NCBI RefSeq assembly: GCF_006543045.1
Contig: NZ_RBZW01000021.1
Span: forward strand, 124,001 to 188,000
Origin: Salinadaptatus halalkaliphilus
GTDB lineage: Archaea; Halobacteriota; Halobacteria; Halobacteriales; Natrialbaceae
Reading direction: 5' to 3'
DNA: 64,000 bases
Part shown: positions 46,687 to 55,243 of the stretch, piece after piece
How the letters are laid out: the number at the start of each line of letters is the position of its first letter
How positions within the stretch are numbered: the first letter of the stretch is position 1
The notes under the pieces: model-generated
Told to the model about the DNA's origin: nothing
What the model saw: the letters and a program-made list of their open reading frames with translations, nothing else
Databases searched by the model: none
Position numbers and translations under genes: made by a program

Positions 46687-47376
46687 TTACGCCGCGGGCG
46701 CGAACCGCGGGGGATACATTCGGCTCGCGTAGATGATGAGCGGAACGCCGAGTACGGTTGGTCCGAGCCATCGAATCAGCGGCGGGACCATCGTCAGGTT
46801 GACCGTAATCGTGGCGGTCACGGTCGCGATGTAGGCCCCACCCATGAAACCGAGGTGCCAGTTGATCCACGGGGTGCGTTCGTCCGGTGGTGACCGAAAC
46901 TCGAGCAGGGAGAACACGGCGAACCCGGCGCCGATCCCGCCGAAGACGGCCAGCGCTGGCGCGAGTCCGGGCGGACCGGTGACCGTTTGCCAGCCGCCGA
47001 AGACGATCATCAGGCCGCCGACGGCGACCATAGATCCGTGACCCGAGTAATCGATCAGTGTCGGTCCGGTCAATCCAGCCCGTCGACGGGCGATGACGCG
47101 GTAGCCGCCGAAGACGAGATAGCCGCTGAAAACGGCGATCGCCAACAGGAACCAGTTTGCGGTCCAGATCGCGAGCGGCACCGCCGTGACGACGACGACG
47201 GCCATCGCTATCGCGTACGCCTTCCCGGCGGCGTTGTGTCGTCGCCCGCCTTTCTTCGTTACCATCGCACCGAGTCCCGCAGCCAGCGCGAGGACTCCCG
47301 CGAAGACGTGTATCCAGAGCGTCGGGTCGGCGACCCACACGTCTGCGCCCGATTCGATCATTCGGTGAACACCCAT
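46687..47376 (-). CDS. DUF2306-like multispan membrane protein
   Basis: 229 residues with about six to seven helices. The start WIHVFAGVLALAAGLGAMVTKKGGRRHNAAGKAYA, with the conserved His-His pattern near the first helices, resembles DUF2306-type membrane proteins. Function unknown. ATG 47376 and 47361 are both possible. Confidence 0.6.
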   Translation of the reverse strand: MGVHRMIESGADVWVADPTLWIHVFAGVLALAAGLGAMVTKKGGRRHNAAGKAYAIAMAVVVVTAVPLAIWTANWFLLAIAVFSGYLVFGGYRVIARRRAGLTGPTLIDYSGHGSMVAVGGLMIVFGGWQTVTGPPGLAPALAVFGGIGAGFAVFSLLEFRSPPDERTPWINWHLGFMGGAYIATVTATITVNLTMVPPLIRWLGPTVLGVPLIIYASRMYPPRFAPAA

Positions 47377-47625
47377 CGCGTCCTCACGTTACTACGAACC
47401 ACCGTCCGTCCGGTTCCGATCGCTCTCGTCCGTTCGACGTTCATGCGTTCGACCTGGGTGAACAATGCCGAATAGGCTTCCCCAACACGTTGGGGCCGCT
47501 CGACTGATGGAACGTTGGGACTGCAGTCGTGAACGGTCCGGACTCAGGTCGTTGGAACCGGTTGCGGCCGCTCGATCGGTTCGGGTCGGCGTCAGACGTA
47601 ATCGGCGTAGAAAAGTGAAACGAAC
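47377..47625. other. Spacer between membrane gene and DUF7503 gene
   Basis: 249 bp with no confident gene or RNA. Confidence 0.35.
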
Positions 47626-47760
47626 TTACGGACCAACCTGCGTCGAACTTCCGGCCACCACCGTGCCGGCCTGACTCAGCAGGAGCAGCAGGGTAAACAG
47701 CGCGCCGATCATTCGTGGGTTCTGTGCGAGGTAATCTTCCATGCTGTCTTTCGCGGACAT
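47626..47760 (-). CDS. DUF7503-like very small haloarchaeal membrane protein
   Basis: 44 residues, too short for routine gene calling. MSAKDSMEDYLAQNPRMIGA, a single hydrophobic helix LFTLLLLLSQAGTVVAG and a short SSTQVGP tail: the pattern (D-Y-L-A-x-N-P-R then helix then S-Q-A-G) is that of the small DUF7503 group I remember from haloarchaea. Function unknown. An AT-rich stretch at 47775-47815 supplies a promoter. Confidence 0.75.
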   Translation of the reverse strand: MSAKDSMEDYLAQNPRMIGALFTLLLLLSQAGTVVAGSSTQVGP

Positions 47761-47881
47761 TGCATTCCATTGGTTGTTTCCGTTGGAAATAAAATTATCT
47801 TATAGTTTCATATGGTTGTAAATATAATTGAATATTGCCGTAATTTGGTTAGAGATCGGGGACAGGAGAGTCAGGGACTGA

Positions 47882-47958
47882 GACGGTCCGTCATAAGTAG
47901 TTCGGCGTGATGACGCCCCGTGGCACGGTCGTGCTGGAAGTCGTTACAGCAACCCGTA
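47882..47958 (-). mobile_element. Decayed copy of the palindromic element (copy 11)
   Basis: 77 bp. The left end GACGG and right end CCGTA remain, as do CTGGAAGTCGTTACAGCAAC and parts of the arms, but the stem pairs poorly. Flanks are TGA (47879-47881) and CGA (47959-47961), one base apart. It shows that the family has been present long enough to decay. Orientation is uncertain. Confidence 0.65.
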
Positions 47959-48040
47959 CGAGGAACGCGTTCGCTGCCAAAATAACGGTCAGTTAGACGA
48001 GAGAACGCACTCGACTACGACAACGGCACCCGCACTGGCG

Positions 48041-48325
48041 TTATTCGATGTGGCCTTCACGCCGAAGCTGGTCGGCGTCCTGGCTGGTGTAGCGCCACTC
48101 GATGGTCGCTTTCTCGTCTTGCCAGTCCCAGGGTTCGGCAACGACGATGTCGTCTTGCTCGATCCAGGTCCGATACTTCATTCGGCCGGGAATTCGACCG
48201 AGACGCTCTTCGCCGTCTGCACAGCGGAGTTGCACGTGGTTGCCACCGAGGTGTTCGGTGACGACGGCGAATACTTCGTCGTTGTTGGGCATACGGAGGT
48301 TCCGTCGCCCGGAGTTTTCTGTCAC
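48041..48325 (-). CDS. eif1A: Translation initiation factor eIF1A
   Basis: 94 residues from [23 protein letters not shown], the OB-fold core [25 protein letters not shown] and [11 protein letters not shown] are diagnostic of aIF1A, which helps the small subunit find the start codon. It stands alone. Confidence 0.97.
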   Translation of the reverse strand: MTENSGRRNLRMPNNDEVFAVVTEHLGGNHVQLRCADGEERLGRIPGRMKYRTWIEQDDIVVAEPWDWQDEKATIEWRYTSQDADQLRREGHIE

Positions 48326-48462
48326 AGCTTACCTACGCTCGGGAATGATTTAAATTGTTGGTAAGCCGTGGTAACACACGACACAAAATCCAGTCCTCAC
48401 GAAATCGGCGACAAGCGACGCCAACAGCGACAGTCAGCCGATCGGCAAAGGTGTTTCTCCCG

Positions 48463-48975
48463 CTACAGTTTTCGGTCGGAATCCGGATTCTCGAGGTCCC
48501 AGAGTAATTCCGGCAAGAACGCCTCGAGGTTGTCGATAACGCTGCGTTCGCTCACGTTCAACCCCTCGCAGTGCTCGTGGGCCGAGTCGCGGATGTCGAC
48601 GTGGAGCCCGTCGTCCTCGAGCCAGACGCCGAGTGGAAAGACCGAACACCGCGTCGGCTTCCAGTCTTCCTCGAGATGCAGCGAGCAGAGGCCGTCCTCC
48701 CGGAGGAAGGCACACGCGGAACCGTCCTCGCCGACGTGGTCCTCGCGATCTTTCCCCTCGCGAGTGACGAACTTCTCGCCGCGAAACTCGGTCGTGTTCT
48801 CGGCGAGGTTCGCTCGCTGGGCGAGCTCTACGAGGTCGCGGTCGTACAGCAATACGCCGTGATGACAGCACCAGGTGCAGTCGTCGACGCACTCGAAAGT
48901 GAGGTCGGGGTCGAACTCGACGACGACCTCGCGGTCCGGGTAGACCTCGACGCGGCGCGGCCCTTCGGTACTCAC
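48463..48975 (-). CDS. YkgJ-family Fe-S/zinc cysteine cluster protein
   Basis: 170 residues from GTG (V1 in VSTEGPRRVEV). The CxxxCC pattern DDCTWCCHHG and the paired CSLHLEEDWKPTRCSVFPLG are the YkgJ cluster; in haloarchaea these proteins are common and unexplained. A GTG at 49041 would add 22 residues; the shorter start was preferred because the segment VEVYPDREV is the usual beginning. Confidence 0.8.
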   Translation of the reverse strand: MSTEGPRRVEVYPDREVVVEFDPDLTFECVDDCTWCCHHGVLLYDRDLVELAQRANLAENTTEFRGEKFVTREGKDREDHVGEDGSACAFLREDGLCSLHLEEDWKPTRCSVFPLGVWLEDDGLHVDIRDSAHEHCEGLNVSERSVIDNLEAFLPELLWDLENPDSDRKL

Positions 48976-49234
48976 GTCAGCGGGGAGGGGGCGCGTGCGG
49001 AAGTGTGTTTCTTCCTGTGGCTCGCGCGCGGCGACGACCACGTTCGCTCACGCCGGTGGCCGACGACCCGTTCGCTTCCGAGCGCACCACGCCTCGAGCG
49101 CCGACGGCCAGACGATTCGTCTCGCATAGCAGGTCGGACGGTCGCGACGTAAATAATCCGGCTGCGGGTGTGTAAGAGATGCACAAACGAGAGGGTGGCG
49201 ACGGCCAAGAGACGCCGGCAGGAAATCCGGACGG

Positions 49235-49507
49235 CTACGACGCCGATAGCTCCGTCTCGGGCTCGTCGCCCGCCGCGCTGGCGAGACGGTACCGCTCGAG
49301 ACACGCTCGCATCTCTTCTTCGGTCTCGAACGTGAGCAGTTTCATCGGCGTATCGCAGTAGTAGGTCTCCGCCTGGCGACGCAGCGCCATGTTCAACGAC
49401 CGACCGAGAACCTCGACCTCGACGATGACGCGATTGCCCGCATCGAGTTCGCGAACGATCTCCCTGGAGGTGAGATCCTTTCGATTGATACGAAGTGTCT
49501 CGGTCAT
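49235..49507 (-). CDS. Small conserved haloarchaeal protein, unknown
   Basis: 90 residues, soluble. MTETLRINRKDLTSREIVRE, VIVEVEVLGRSLNMALRRQ and FETEEEMRACLERYRL. I have seen similar proteins only in haloarchaea and give no function. An acidic tail ends the protein. Confidence 0.55.
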   Translation of the reverse strand: MTETLRINRKDLTSREIVRELDAGNRVIVEVEVLGRSLNMALRRQAETYYCDTPMKLLTFETEEEMRACLERYRLASAAGDEPETELSAS

Positions 49508-49571
49508 ACCCGACACGACGGTCCGAGCGCGTAAGAAGGTACCACCACACTGGGACGTGTCGGCATTGCGC

Positions 49572-50297
49572 TCATCGCGCCGTCGGATCGACGACCGTAT
49601 TCCGGAGCGTGCCGATCCCCTCGTAGGTGATCGCAACGTCGTCGCCGGGGTGGACGAGCCCGGGATTCGCGGGACTGCCGAACGCGATTACGTCGCCCGC
49701 CTCGAGGGTGAACCGGCGGGAGAGATACGAGACGACCTCGTAGGGGTCGAACAGCATGAGTTCGGTGGTGGCTTCCTGGCGGCGCTCGCCGGCGATGTCG
49801 GTGTGCATGTCGATCGCTCGCGGATCGAGGTCGGTCTCGAGCCAGGGGCCGAGCGGGCCCGATCCGTCGAAGGCCTTGCGGGCGGTGCGGCCCTGCTGGT
49901 CGAGGGCGTCGAGATCGTTCATGATGGTGTAGCCCCGGACGATGTCGGGGACATCGTCTTGGGCGACGTTTCGACACCGTTCGTCGATGACCGCGGCGAG
50001 TTCGCCGGCGTAGGTCAACTCCGACGTAAAATCGGGGTAGGGAATCGACTCGCCGTGGCCACACAGCGACGCCGGCGGCTTGATGAAGAAGTCGGGTTCC
50101 TCGGGCCGTTCGTACTCCATCTGCTCGAGCGTCTCGGCGTAGTTGCGGCCGACGCAGTACAGCGCACTCGGGGTCGCCGGCGGTAACAGTCGGCCGTCGG
50201 TTCCGACCTCGTACGCGCCGTCCTCGGCGTAGACGACGCCGTCCTCGTATCGTCCCGATACTGGTCCGTCGGTGCTCAACAGTCGTGCCTGGCGCAT
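49572..50297 (-). CDS. Fumarylacetoacetate hydrolase-family enzyme
   Basis: 241 residues. ALYCVGRNYAETLEQMEYER, DFFIKPPASLCGHGESI (metal site begins), LTYAGELAAVIDERC (Glu ligand), VRGYTIMNDLDALDQQGRTA (Asp ligand) and GDVIAFGSPANPGLVHPGD. Divalent-metal-dependent C-C hydrolase or isomerase; the aromatic-pathway or lipid substrate is unknown. Confidence 0.9.
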   Translation of the reverse strand: MRQARLLSTDGPVSGRYEDGVVYAEDGAYEVGTDGRLLPPATPSALYCVGRNYAETLEQMEYERPEEPDFFIKPPASLCGHGESIPYPDFTSELTYAGELAAVIDERCRNVAQDDVPDIVRGYTIMNDLDALDQQGRTARKAFDGSGPLGPWLETDLDPRAIDMHTDIAGERRQEATTELMLFDPYEVVSYLSRRFTLEAGDVIAFGSPANPGLVHPGDDVAITYEGIGTLRNTVVDPTAR

Positions 50298-50412
50298 ACG
50301 ATCGGTCGTAACTCGAGGCTGTTAGCCGTGCCGATCTGAGTTCTGCCACGGCCCGACCGGGCGCTGCAAACGCAAGGCGACCCGTTTACCGCTTCCCGTC
50401 GTTTCCTCCGGT

Positions 50413-50619
50413 ATGGCCACGACTGGTGCCCGCGACCGAACGGAGCTGTTCAAAAACGCCGGCGTCGTCACGACGCTGCTGGACGCCGCCATGGAGTTTG
50501 CGAAGGGACGACGAAAGAGCGCCGCGATGTTGCTCGGTGCTGCGGCCGTCTCCTCGCGGATCCCTGGCTTCGGAACGGCCGCCTCGATTCTGCTGCGGGC
50601 GTACAGACGACTCCGCTGA
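50413..50619 (+). CDS. Small hypothetical protein
   Basis: 68 residues, basic and partly hydrophobic (about residues 18-60). ATG 50413, no family recognised. It lies between two minus-strand genes and has no clear promoter, so it may be spurious, though its reading frame has a normal haloarchaeal composition. Confidence 0.4.
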   Translation: MATTGARDRTELFKNAGVVTTLLDAAMEFAKGRRKSAAMLLGAAAVSSRIPGFGTAASILLRAYRRLR

Positions 50620-50664
50620 CGCCTCTCTCGAACTGTTGCGACGTGTCTTTGTCTCGGACCGGTC

Positions 50665-51774
50665 TCAGCGGACCAGCCCCTCGAAGTTACGATACCGGAT
50701 ATCCGCCCACGCCTCGAGGTCGAGATCGTACTCCTCGAAGATGTCGAAGTGGGGGATCTCCTGCTCGGGAAAGAGATAGTCCGTCCCGAAGACCAGTTGC
50801 TCGTGATGCTCTGTGAGGAACTCCTGGGTAAACTCCTCGTCACGTGAGAGGGCGTTCCAGCCGGCTCCCGCGGAGATGTCGCCGTAGAGGTTGTCGTACT
50901 CGGCGAGGAGCTCCGGGACCCGTCCACCGGGTTCGACCGGTCCCTCGTGGGCGGGTCCCCGATCCATCGTGTCGACGTCGCCCGAGATGTGGATCCACCA
51001 GCCGTGGGCGTGTGCAACGAAGTCGACGTCTGGGAACGACGCCACCACGTCCTCGAGTCCGCGGAGTCCGATCTCGTCGGTCATCGCCGTCTCGTCGGTG
51101 TGAAAGAGGACGGGGAGCTCGTAGTCTGCACACAGTTCGTACAGCGTCGCGGCGTTTTCGTGGTCGATCGGGACCCCGGCTTTGAGTTCGCCGAAACCGG
51201 CCATCCCCTCCTCGAGGTAGCTCTCGAGGACTTCCTCGACAGTGTCGTCCTCGTAGGCCAGCGTTCGCGGATCGATCGTACAGAAGGGCACGAGCCGGTC
51301 GTCGTACTCGGCGGTCTCCTCGAGGATCCACCAGCTCGGTGTCTGTACCGGGTATGCTTCGGGGGACTCGAGTGCCTGAACGGCGGCGTAATCGACGTCG
51401 TTGTCGTCCATCCAGTCGACGAGGTGATCGACCGAGAGCGCGTCGTACCCTCGCGACGGCATGGGCGTGATGTGGACGTGGGCGTCGAACAGGGGGAGGT
51501 CGTCGATGTCGTCGGCCGCGTCGGGATCGGCGTTGGCCACGAGGGGTTCGTCGGAATCCGCCGACTCCGGCGTCGGTTCGTCCTGGATGTCGGAGAAACA
51601 GCCTGCGACGGTGGCCAGCGTGCCTGCACTCGCGGCTCCGAGAAACGTGCGTCGACGCGTCGCCGATCCGCCGACATCGTCGGTCCCAGCGACAGCCGTG
51701 TCGACTGTCGCGGCCGTCGGTCGATCGCTGTCGGCCGCCCCCGGACGACGCGAGACGGGAGGTGGTCGGTACAT
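50665..51774 (-). CDS. Tat-exported lipoprotein, amidohydrolase-type TIM barrel
   Basis: 369 residues. The Tat signal RRRTFLGAASAGTLATVAGC (about residues 40-59) ends in a lipobox Cys, then an acidic Asp/Pro/Glu linker. The catalytic barrel starts at LFDAHVHITPMPSRG (His-x-His metal site), later LFHTDE, FVAHAHGWW and FGTDYLF. These metal-dependent hydrolases (amidohydrolase-2 type) often act on ring-carboxyl compounds. Starts at 51774 or 51789 are both possible. Confidence 0.8.
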   Translation of the reverse strand: MYRPPPVSRRPGAADSDRPTAATVDTAVAGTDDVGGSATRRRTFLGAASAGTLATVAGCFSDIQDEPTPESADSDEPLVANADPDAADDIDDLPLFDAHVHITPMPSRGYDALSVDHLVDWMDDNDVDYAAVQALESPEAYPVQTPSWWILEETAEYDDRLVPFCTIDPRTLAYEDDTVEEVLESYLEEGMAGFGELKAGVPIDHENAATLYELCADYELPVLFHTDETAMTDEIGLRGLEDVVASFPDVDFVAHAHGWWIHISGDVDTMDRGPAHEGPVEPGGRVPELLAEYDNLYGDISAGAGWNALSRDEEFTQEFLTEHHEQLVFGTDYLFPEQEIPHFDIFEEYDLDLEAWADIRYRNFEGLVR

Positions 51775-51968
51775 GCCTTCGAATGACACGGAGGGGCGTA
51801 AAATCCCCGACGACTGTAACGCCAGCCTACGATCGGTCGACGATCACGGTCGCCGTGGTTCGTCTCTCGAATTCCACCGTTGGCCACGGCACGACGTTGC
51901 TCGAGGAGGATTACCGAGAACACGTCCACGCCTCGGGTAACCCGCGATTCGATCGCAGTACGGCGAGA

Positions 51969-52868
51969 TTACTCGCGTCGCGGGACCTCGTGGCGCCCGA
52001 AGCCGTACCGAAGCCGGTTGGCGAGTCGCCGCGAAAATCGGCCGTCGTCGGCCCGCGAGCCGAAGCGCTCGCCCAGCGCGGTGTAGATCAGCGGCAGCGG
52101 GACCTCCTGCTCGAGGCCCTCCTGGACGGTCCAGGTGCCGGTCGAGCCACCTTCGACGCGGTCGGCGACGGTTCCCAGATCCGTCCCCTCCTCGCGGAAG
52201 GCCTCCTCGCAGAGTTCCAGCAGCCACGAGCGGATGACCGCGCCGTTGTTCCAGACCGAGGCGACATCCTCGAGATCGAGGTCGTAACGACCCTCGTGGA
52301 GCAACTCGAAGCCTTCGCCGTAGGCCTGCATCAGCGCGTACTCGACGCCGTTGTGGACCATCTTGACGTAGTGGCCCGAGCCCGCAGGCCCCATGCGTTC
52401 GTGGCCCGCCGGCCCCGTCGCGACCGCGTCGAAGGCCGGCTCGAGTGCCTCGTAGGCCCACTCGGGCCCGCCGACCATCAGCGAGAAGCCCAGTTGCGCG
52501 CCCGCTGGCCCCCCGGAGGTGCCACAGTCGAGGTAGGCCCCCTCGCAGGTCTGGGCGCGTCGAACCGAGTCCTCGTAGTGGGAGTTCCCGCCGTCGACGA
52601 CGACATCGTCGCCGTCGAGGTGGCCCTCGAGTTCGTCCAGGGTCGCGTCGACGGCCTCGCCGGCCGGCACCATCAGCCAGATGCGTTTGTCTTCGCCGAG
52701 TCGCTCGAGGAGATCGAGTATCGAATCGGCCGGTTCGGCGCCGGCGTCGGCCGCCGTCGCGACGGCTTCCGGCTCGAGGTCGAAGGCGACGACGTCGTGA
52801 CCCGCCGCGAGCACGCGGTCGACGACGATCTGTCCCATACGTCCGAGTCCGATTACGCCCAGTTGCAT
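51969..52868 (-). CDS. gnd: 6-phosphogluconate dehydrogenase (short form)
   Basis: 299 residues, the NAD-type short decarboxylating family. GLGRMGQIV (cofactor loop), VVVDGGNSHYED, CGTSGGPAGAQLGF (substrate loop), and GPAGSGHYVKMVHNGVEY with the catalytic Lys, then EGGSTGTWTVQE near the end. Converts 6-phosphogluconate to ribulose 5-phosphate. Confidence 0.95.
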   Translation of the reverse strand: MQLGVIGLGRMGQIVVDRVLAAGHDVVAFDLEPEAVATAADAGAEPADSILDLLERLGEDKRIWLMVPAGEAVDATLDELEGHLDGDDVVVDGGNSHYEDSVRRAQTCEGAYLDCGTSGGPAGAQLGFSLMVGGPEWAYEALEPAFDAVATGPAGHERMGPAGSGHYVKMVHNGVEYALMQAYGEGFELLHEGRYDLDLEDVASVWNNGAVIRSWLLELCEEAFREEGTDLGTVADRVEGGSTGTWTVQEGLEQEVPLPLIYTALGERFGSRADDGRFSRRLANRLRYGFGRHEVPRRE

Positions 52869-52913
52869 ACGACCCCCTCCGCGGGCGCGTGAGGTAGTGG
52901 TTGTGATTCCCCG

Positions 52914-53348
52914 TCAGTACACCGGCTCCTCGAGTCGGGCCCAGCCGATCGCATCGAGAACGACGATGCGATCACCGTACTGGACGTAGACGCCGTTGTA
53001 CTCGCCGTCGTCACCGTCGTAGTAGGGCACCGAGTCGCGGACGGCGTCGACGATCGACCAGGCACCCTCGCGTTCGAGGGTGACGTGTTCCCACTCCTCG
53101 CGGGCGTTGTTCCGAACGGCGCGTGTAACCGCGCGGCGAACGCCCGGAATCTCCGACAGTCCCTGAGACGTTGCGTTTACGACCGTCGCGCCGTCGGGAA
53201 TCTCGTGTCGACCGACGACGCGGGCACCGACGTCCGCCTTCGAGTGCGTGTCGCGGCCGTCCGTCCGACTCGAGCGCAGGACGTAGCCAGCGACTGCGGC
53301 TGCCCCGACCGCGAGCAGCGACACCGCCAGATCGTTCCGCCTGAGCAT
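52914..53348 (-). CDS. Hypothetical protein with N-terminal membrane segment
   Basis: 144 residues. MLRRNDLAVSLLAVGAAAVA is an uncleaved anchor, and the rest is a soluble domain with VVGRHEIPDGATVVNATSQG and YNGVYVQYGDRIVVLDA. Unknown family. ATG 53348 was used; the upstream codons are not initiation codons of good quality. Confidence 0.5.
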   Translation of the reverse strand: MLRRNDLAVSLLAVGAAAVAGYVLRSSRTDGRDTHSKADVGARVVGRHEIPDGATVVNATSQGLSEIPGVRRAVTRAVRNNAREEWEHVTLEREGAWSIVDAVRDSVPYYDGDDGEYNGVYVQYGDRIVVLDAIGWARLEEPVY

Positions 53349-53463
53349 TAGCAAGTACCTTACAGTAACCGACTAAGTATCTTTCGCAAGAACGTCCGAT
53401 TTCGATCGCTTCCCGTTCGAAACGTGCTGCATTTGTGGACTCGTTGACGGGACAATGCCACGA

Positions 53464-53928
53464 TCACAAGCGACCGACGACGTTCGAGGTGATCGCGCCG
53501 GCGACGACGAGCAGTGCGATCGACACCACTGCGGCCACCCGGTACACCCCCAGTGCGTCGTTGGCGGGTTCGCGAAGCTTCTTGCCGTTGAGGCCCGACT
53601 GGAGTCGCTTTGCCCCGATTTCGACGAGTGCGGCCAAGGCCGCCCACAGCGCGAGCATCACGAGCACGAGCTGTCCGTTCGGCGACCCGAACAGGCTGTC
53701 GGCGGTGTATCGCGTCCCCGCGAGGTGGCCCCCGGTGAGAAACAGCACCAGGGCACTGACTCGCGAAATCGTCGTGAGCTTACTCGAGATGGCCTCGAGC
53801 GGTGCCGTCGCGTTGAACTGTCCGTCTCTGGCCAGTGGCAGTACGGCAAAGGCCACGAAACAGACGCTGCCCGCCCAGACGGCGGCAAATATCAGGTGAA
53901 CCGTCTGCGAGAGAAACGAATCGACCAT
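53464..53928 (-). CDS. CopD-like membrane protein
   Basis: 154 residues with four membrane helices (about 8-30, 55-75, 84-104, 130-150). MVDSFLSQTVHLIFAAVWAG and the GGHLAGTRY turn resemble the CopD/DUF2269-type membrane proteins linked to copper or electron transfer. No adjacent cop gene. Confidence in the family is moderate. Confidence 0.6.
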   Translation of the reverse strand: MVDSFLSQTVHLIFAAVWAGSVCFVAFAVLPLARDGQFNATAPLEAISSKLTTISRVSALVLFLTGGHLAGTRYTADSLFGSPNGQLVLVMLALWAALAALVEIGAKRLQSGLNGKKLREPANDALGVYRVAAVVSIALLVVAGAITSNVVGRL

Positions 53929-54035
53929 ACGGATGGCTTGGACAGCGACGGTATCAGCGTTCCGACTTCCACCCGGCAGGTGCAAGCACCGCCTCGAGTG
54001 GTACCACCGGCTGTCGCTCGAGCTAGTTCCGGACG

Positions 54036-54590
54036 CTACTCAAGCCAGTCGGGTACCCACGAGACCATCCGTCGGCGGACGAGCGCGTAGCCGATCGAAA
54101 CGGCAACGCCGACGAGCGCGAGCACCCTGACCCACCCCTCGAAGACCACGAGCGTCGGGATCGATAGCGCGACGGCCAGGGCGGCGTCTTCGGGAGCGCC
54201 GTCGTAACGGATCCATCGACGCGGGCGAATCCAGACGCCGCGCGCGTGGTCGTACACGGCGCGCTCGCTGCGATCGTTCCAGGGGTCCATCTCGGGGCCG
54301 CCACCGATGGCGTCGCTGGCGGCGTGAAGCCAGGCGGCGACCGCGACGGCCGCGACGGCCGCCGTGAGACTCGAGGGCGCGACGATCGCGAGCCCCACGG
54401 CGGGAACGACGATCGCGAGGCCGACCACCGGAAAGTGGAAGCTCCGGCGGTGCTCGAGGACGAGATCGATGTCGGGTGCGAGTCCGCCGAGGATCGCGCC
54501 GACCGCAAGCGGCGTCGCGAGGGTCGGCGCGGTGACGGCGACGGGTACGACGACGGCGAGCGCGGCGAAGACGTGCGTGGTCGCCATCAT
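54036..54590 (-). CDS. Membrane-bound metal-dependent hydrolase, YdjM-like
   Basis: 184 residues with four to five helices. MMATTHVFAALAV and LGGLAPDIDLVLEHRRSF, with the conserved His and Asp of the PF04307 family, then LHAASDAIGGGPE. This is a second member of the family in the window (see 3181-3705). It lies 9 bp upstream of the dUTPase stop. Confidence 0.8.
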   Translation of the reverse strand: MMATTHVFAALAVVVPVAVTAPTLATPLAVGAILGGLAPDIDLVLEHRRSFHFPVVGLAIVVPAVGLAIVAPSSLTAAVAAVAVAAWLHAASDAIGGGPEMDPWNDRSERAVYDHARGVWIRPRRWIRYDGAPEDAALAVALSIPTLVVFEGWVRVLALVGVAVSIGYALVRRRMVSWVPDWLE

Positions 54591-54599
54591 GCGGTTCGC

Positions 54600-55082
54600 T
54601 CACTCGAGGTTTTCGCCCTGATAACTCCCCTCGTAGACGTCGTCGTGGTTCGCCTCGGCGAGGACGAGTTGGGCGATACGTGCGCCGCGTTCGATCTCGA
54701 TGTCGTGGTGGACCTGCAACAACCCCTCGCCGCGGCCCTCGTAACCGGCGTCCCAGACGGCCGTGTTGAGCATACAGGAGTTGCGCATCAGCGAGGAGCG
54801 TGGATAGACGAAGCCGACGTGCCCCTCTGGAATCTCGATGCGTTCGCCGTACCGGGCGACGTAGGCGCCCTGTGGCAGGTAGTAGGTGTCGGGAAACTTC
54901 TGTTCGAGTTCCTCGAGCGGGCGGGCGATCCGTTCGCCGATCTGTTTGCCGTCACGGCCGATACGGCCGGGTTCCAACTGTTCAAAGACGATATCCAGCG
55001 TGAGATCGACGCCGTTTGGCTGAATCTGGTCGTCGGTCGTCGGGGAAACGCACTCGCCGACGAACGCGCCGGAGCGGAACAT
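54600..55082 (-). CDS. dut: dUTPase/dCTP deaminase-family nucleotide hydrolase
   Basis: 160 residues. MFRSGAFVGECVSPTTDDQI, QPNGVDLTLDIVF, then the core FVYPRSSLMRN (substrate motif), NTAVWDAGYEGRGEGL and IAQLVLAEANH. The family makes dUMP from dUTP (or deaminates dCTP); the short haloarchaeal form is usually annotated as dUTPase. ATG 55082 gives the standard N-terminus. Confidence in the family is high; which of the two reactions is uncertain. Confidence 0.88.
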   Translation of the reverse strand: MFRSGAFVGECVSPTTDDQIQPNGVDLTLDIVFEQLEPGRIGRDGKQIGERIARPLEELEQKFPDTYYLPQGAYVARYGERIEIPEGHVGFVYPRSSLMRNSCMLNTAVWDAGYEGRGEGLLQVHHDIEIERGARIAQLVLAEANHDDVYEGSYQGENLE

Positions 55083-55243
55083 ACACTCTCTCGAGATGGC
55101 GTCGGCAAAAGCGTGTTCGTTCACGAACGGCCATTCGGCTGGCAAACGTTGCACGAACATCGCCGAATTGTCGAAATGGCAATGAACAACCCTCACAGAA
55201 ACACGCTGGATTTATCAGGACGGACAGCCGAGATTCGGGTGCT

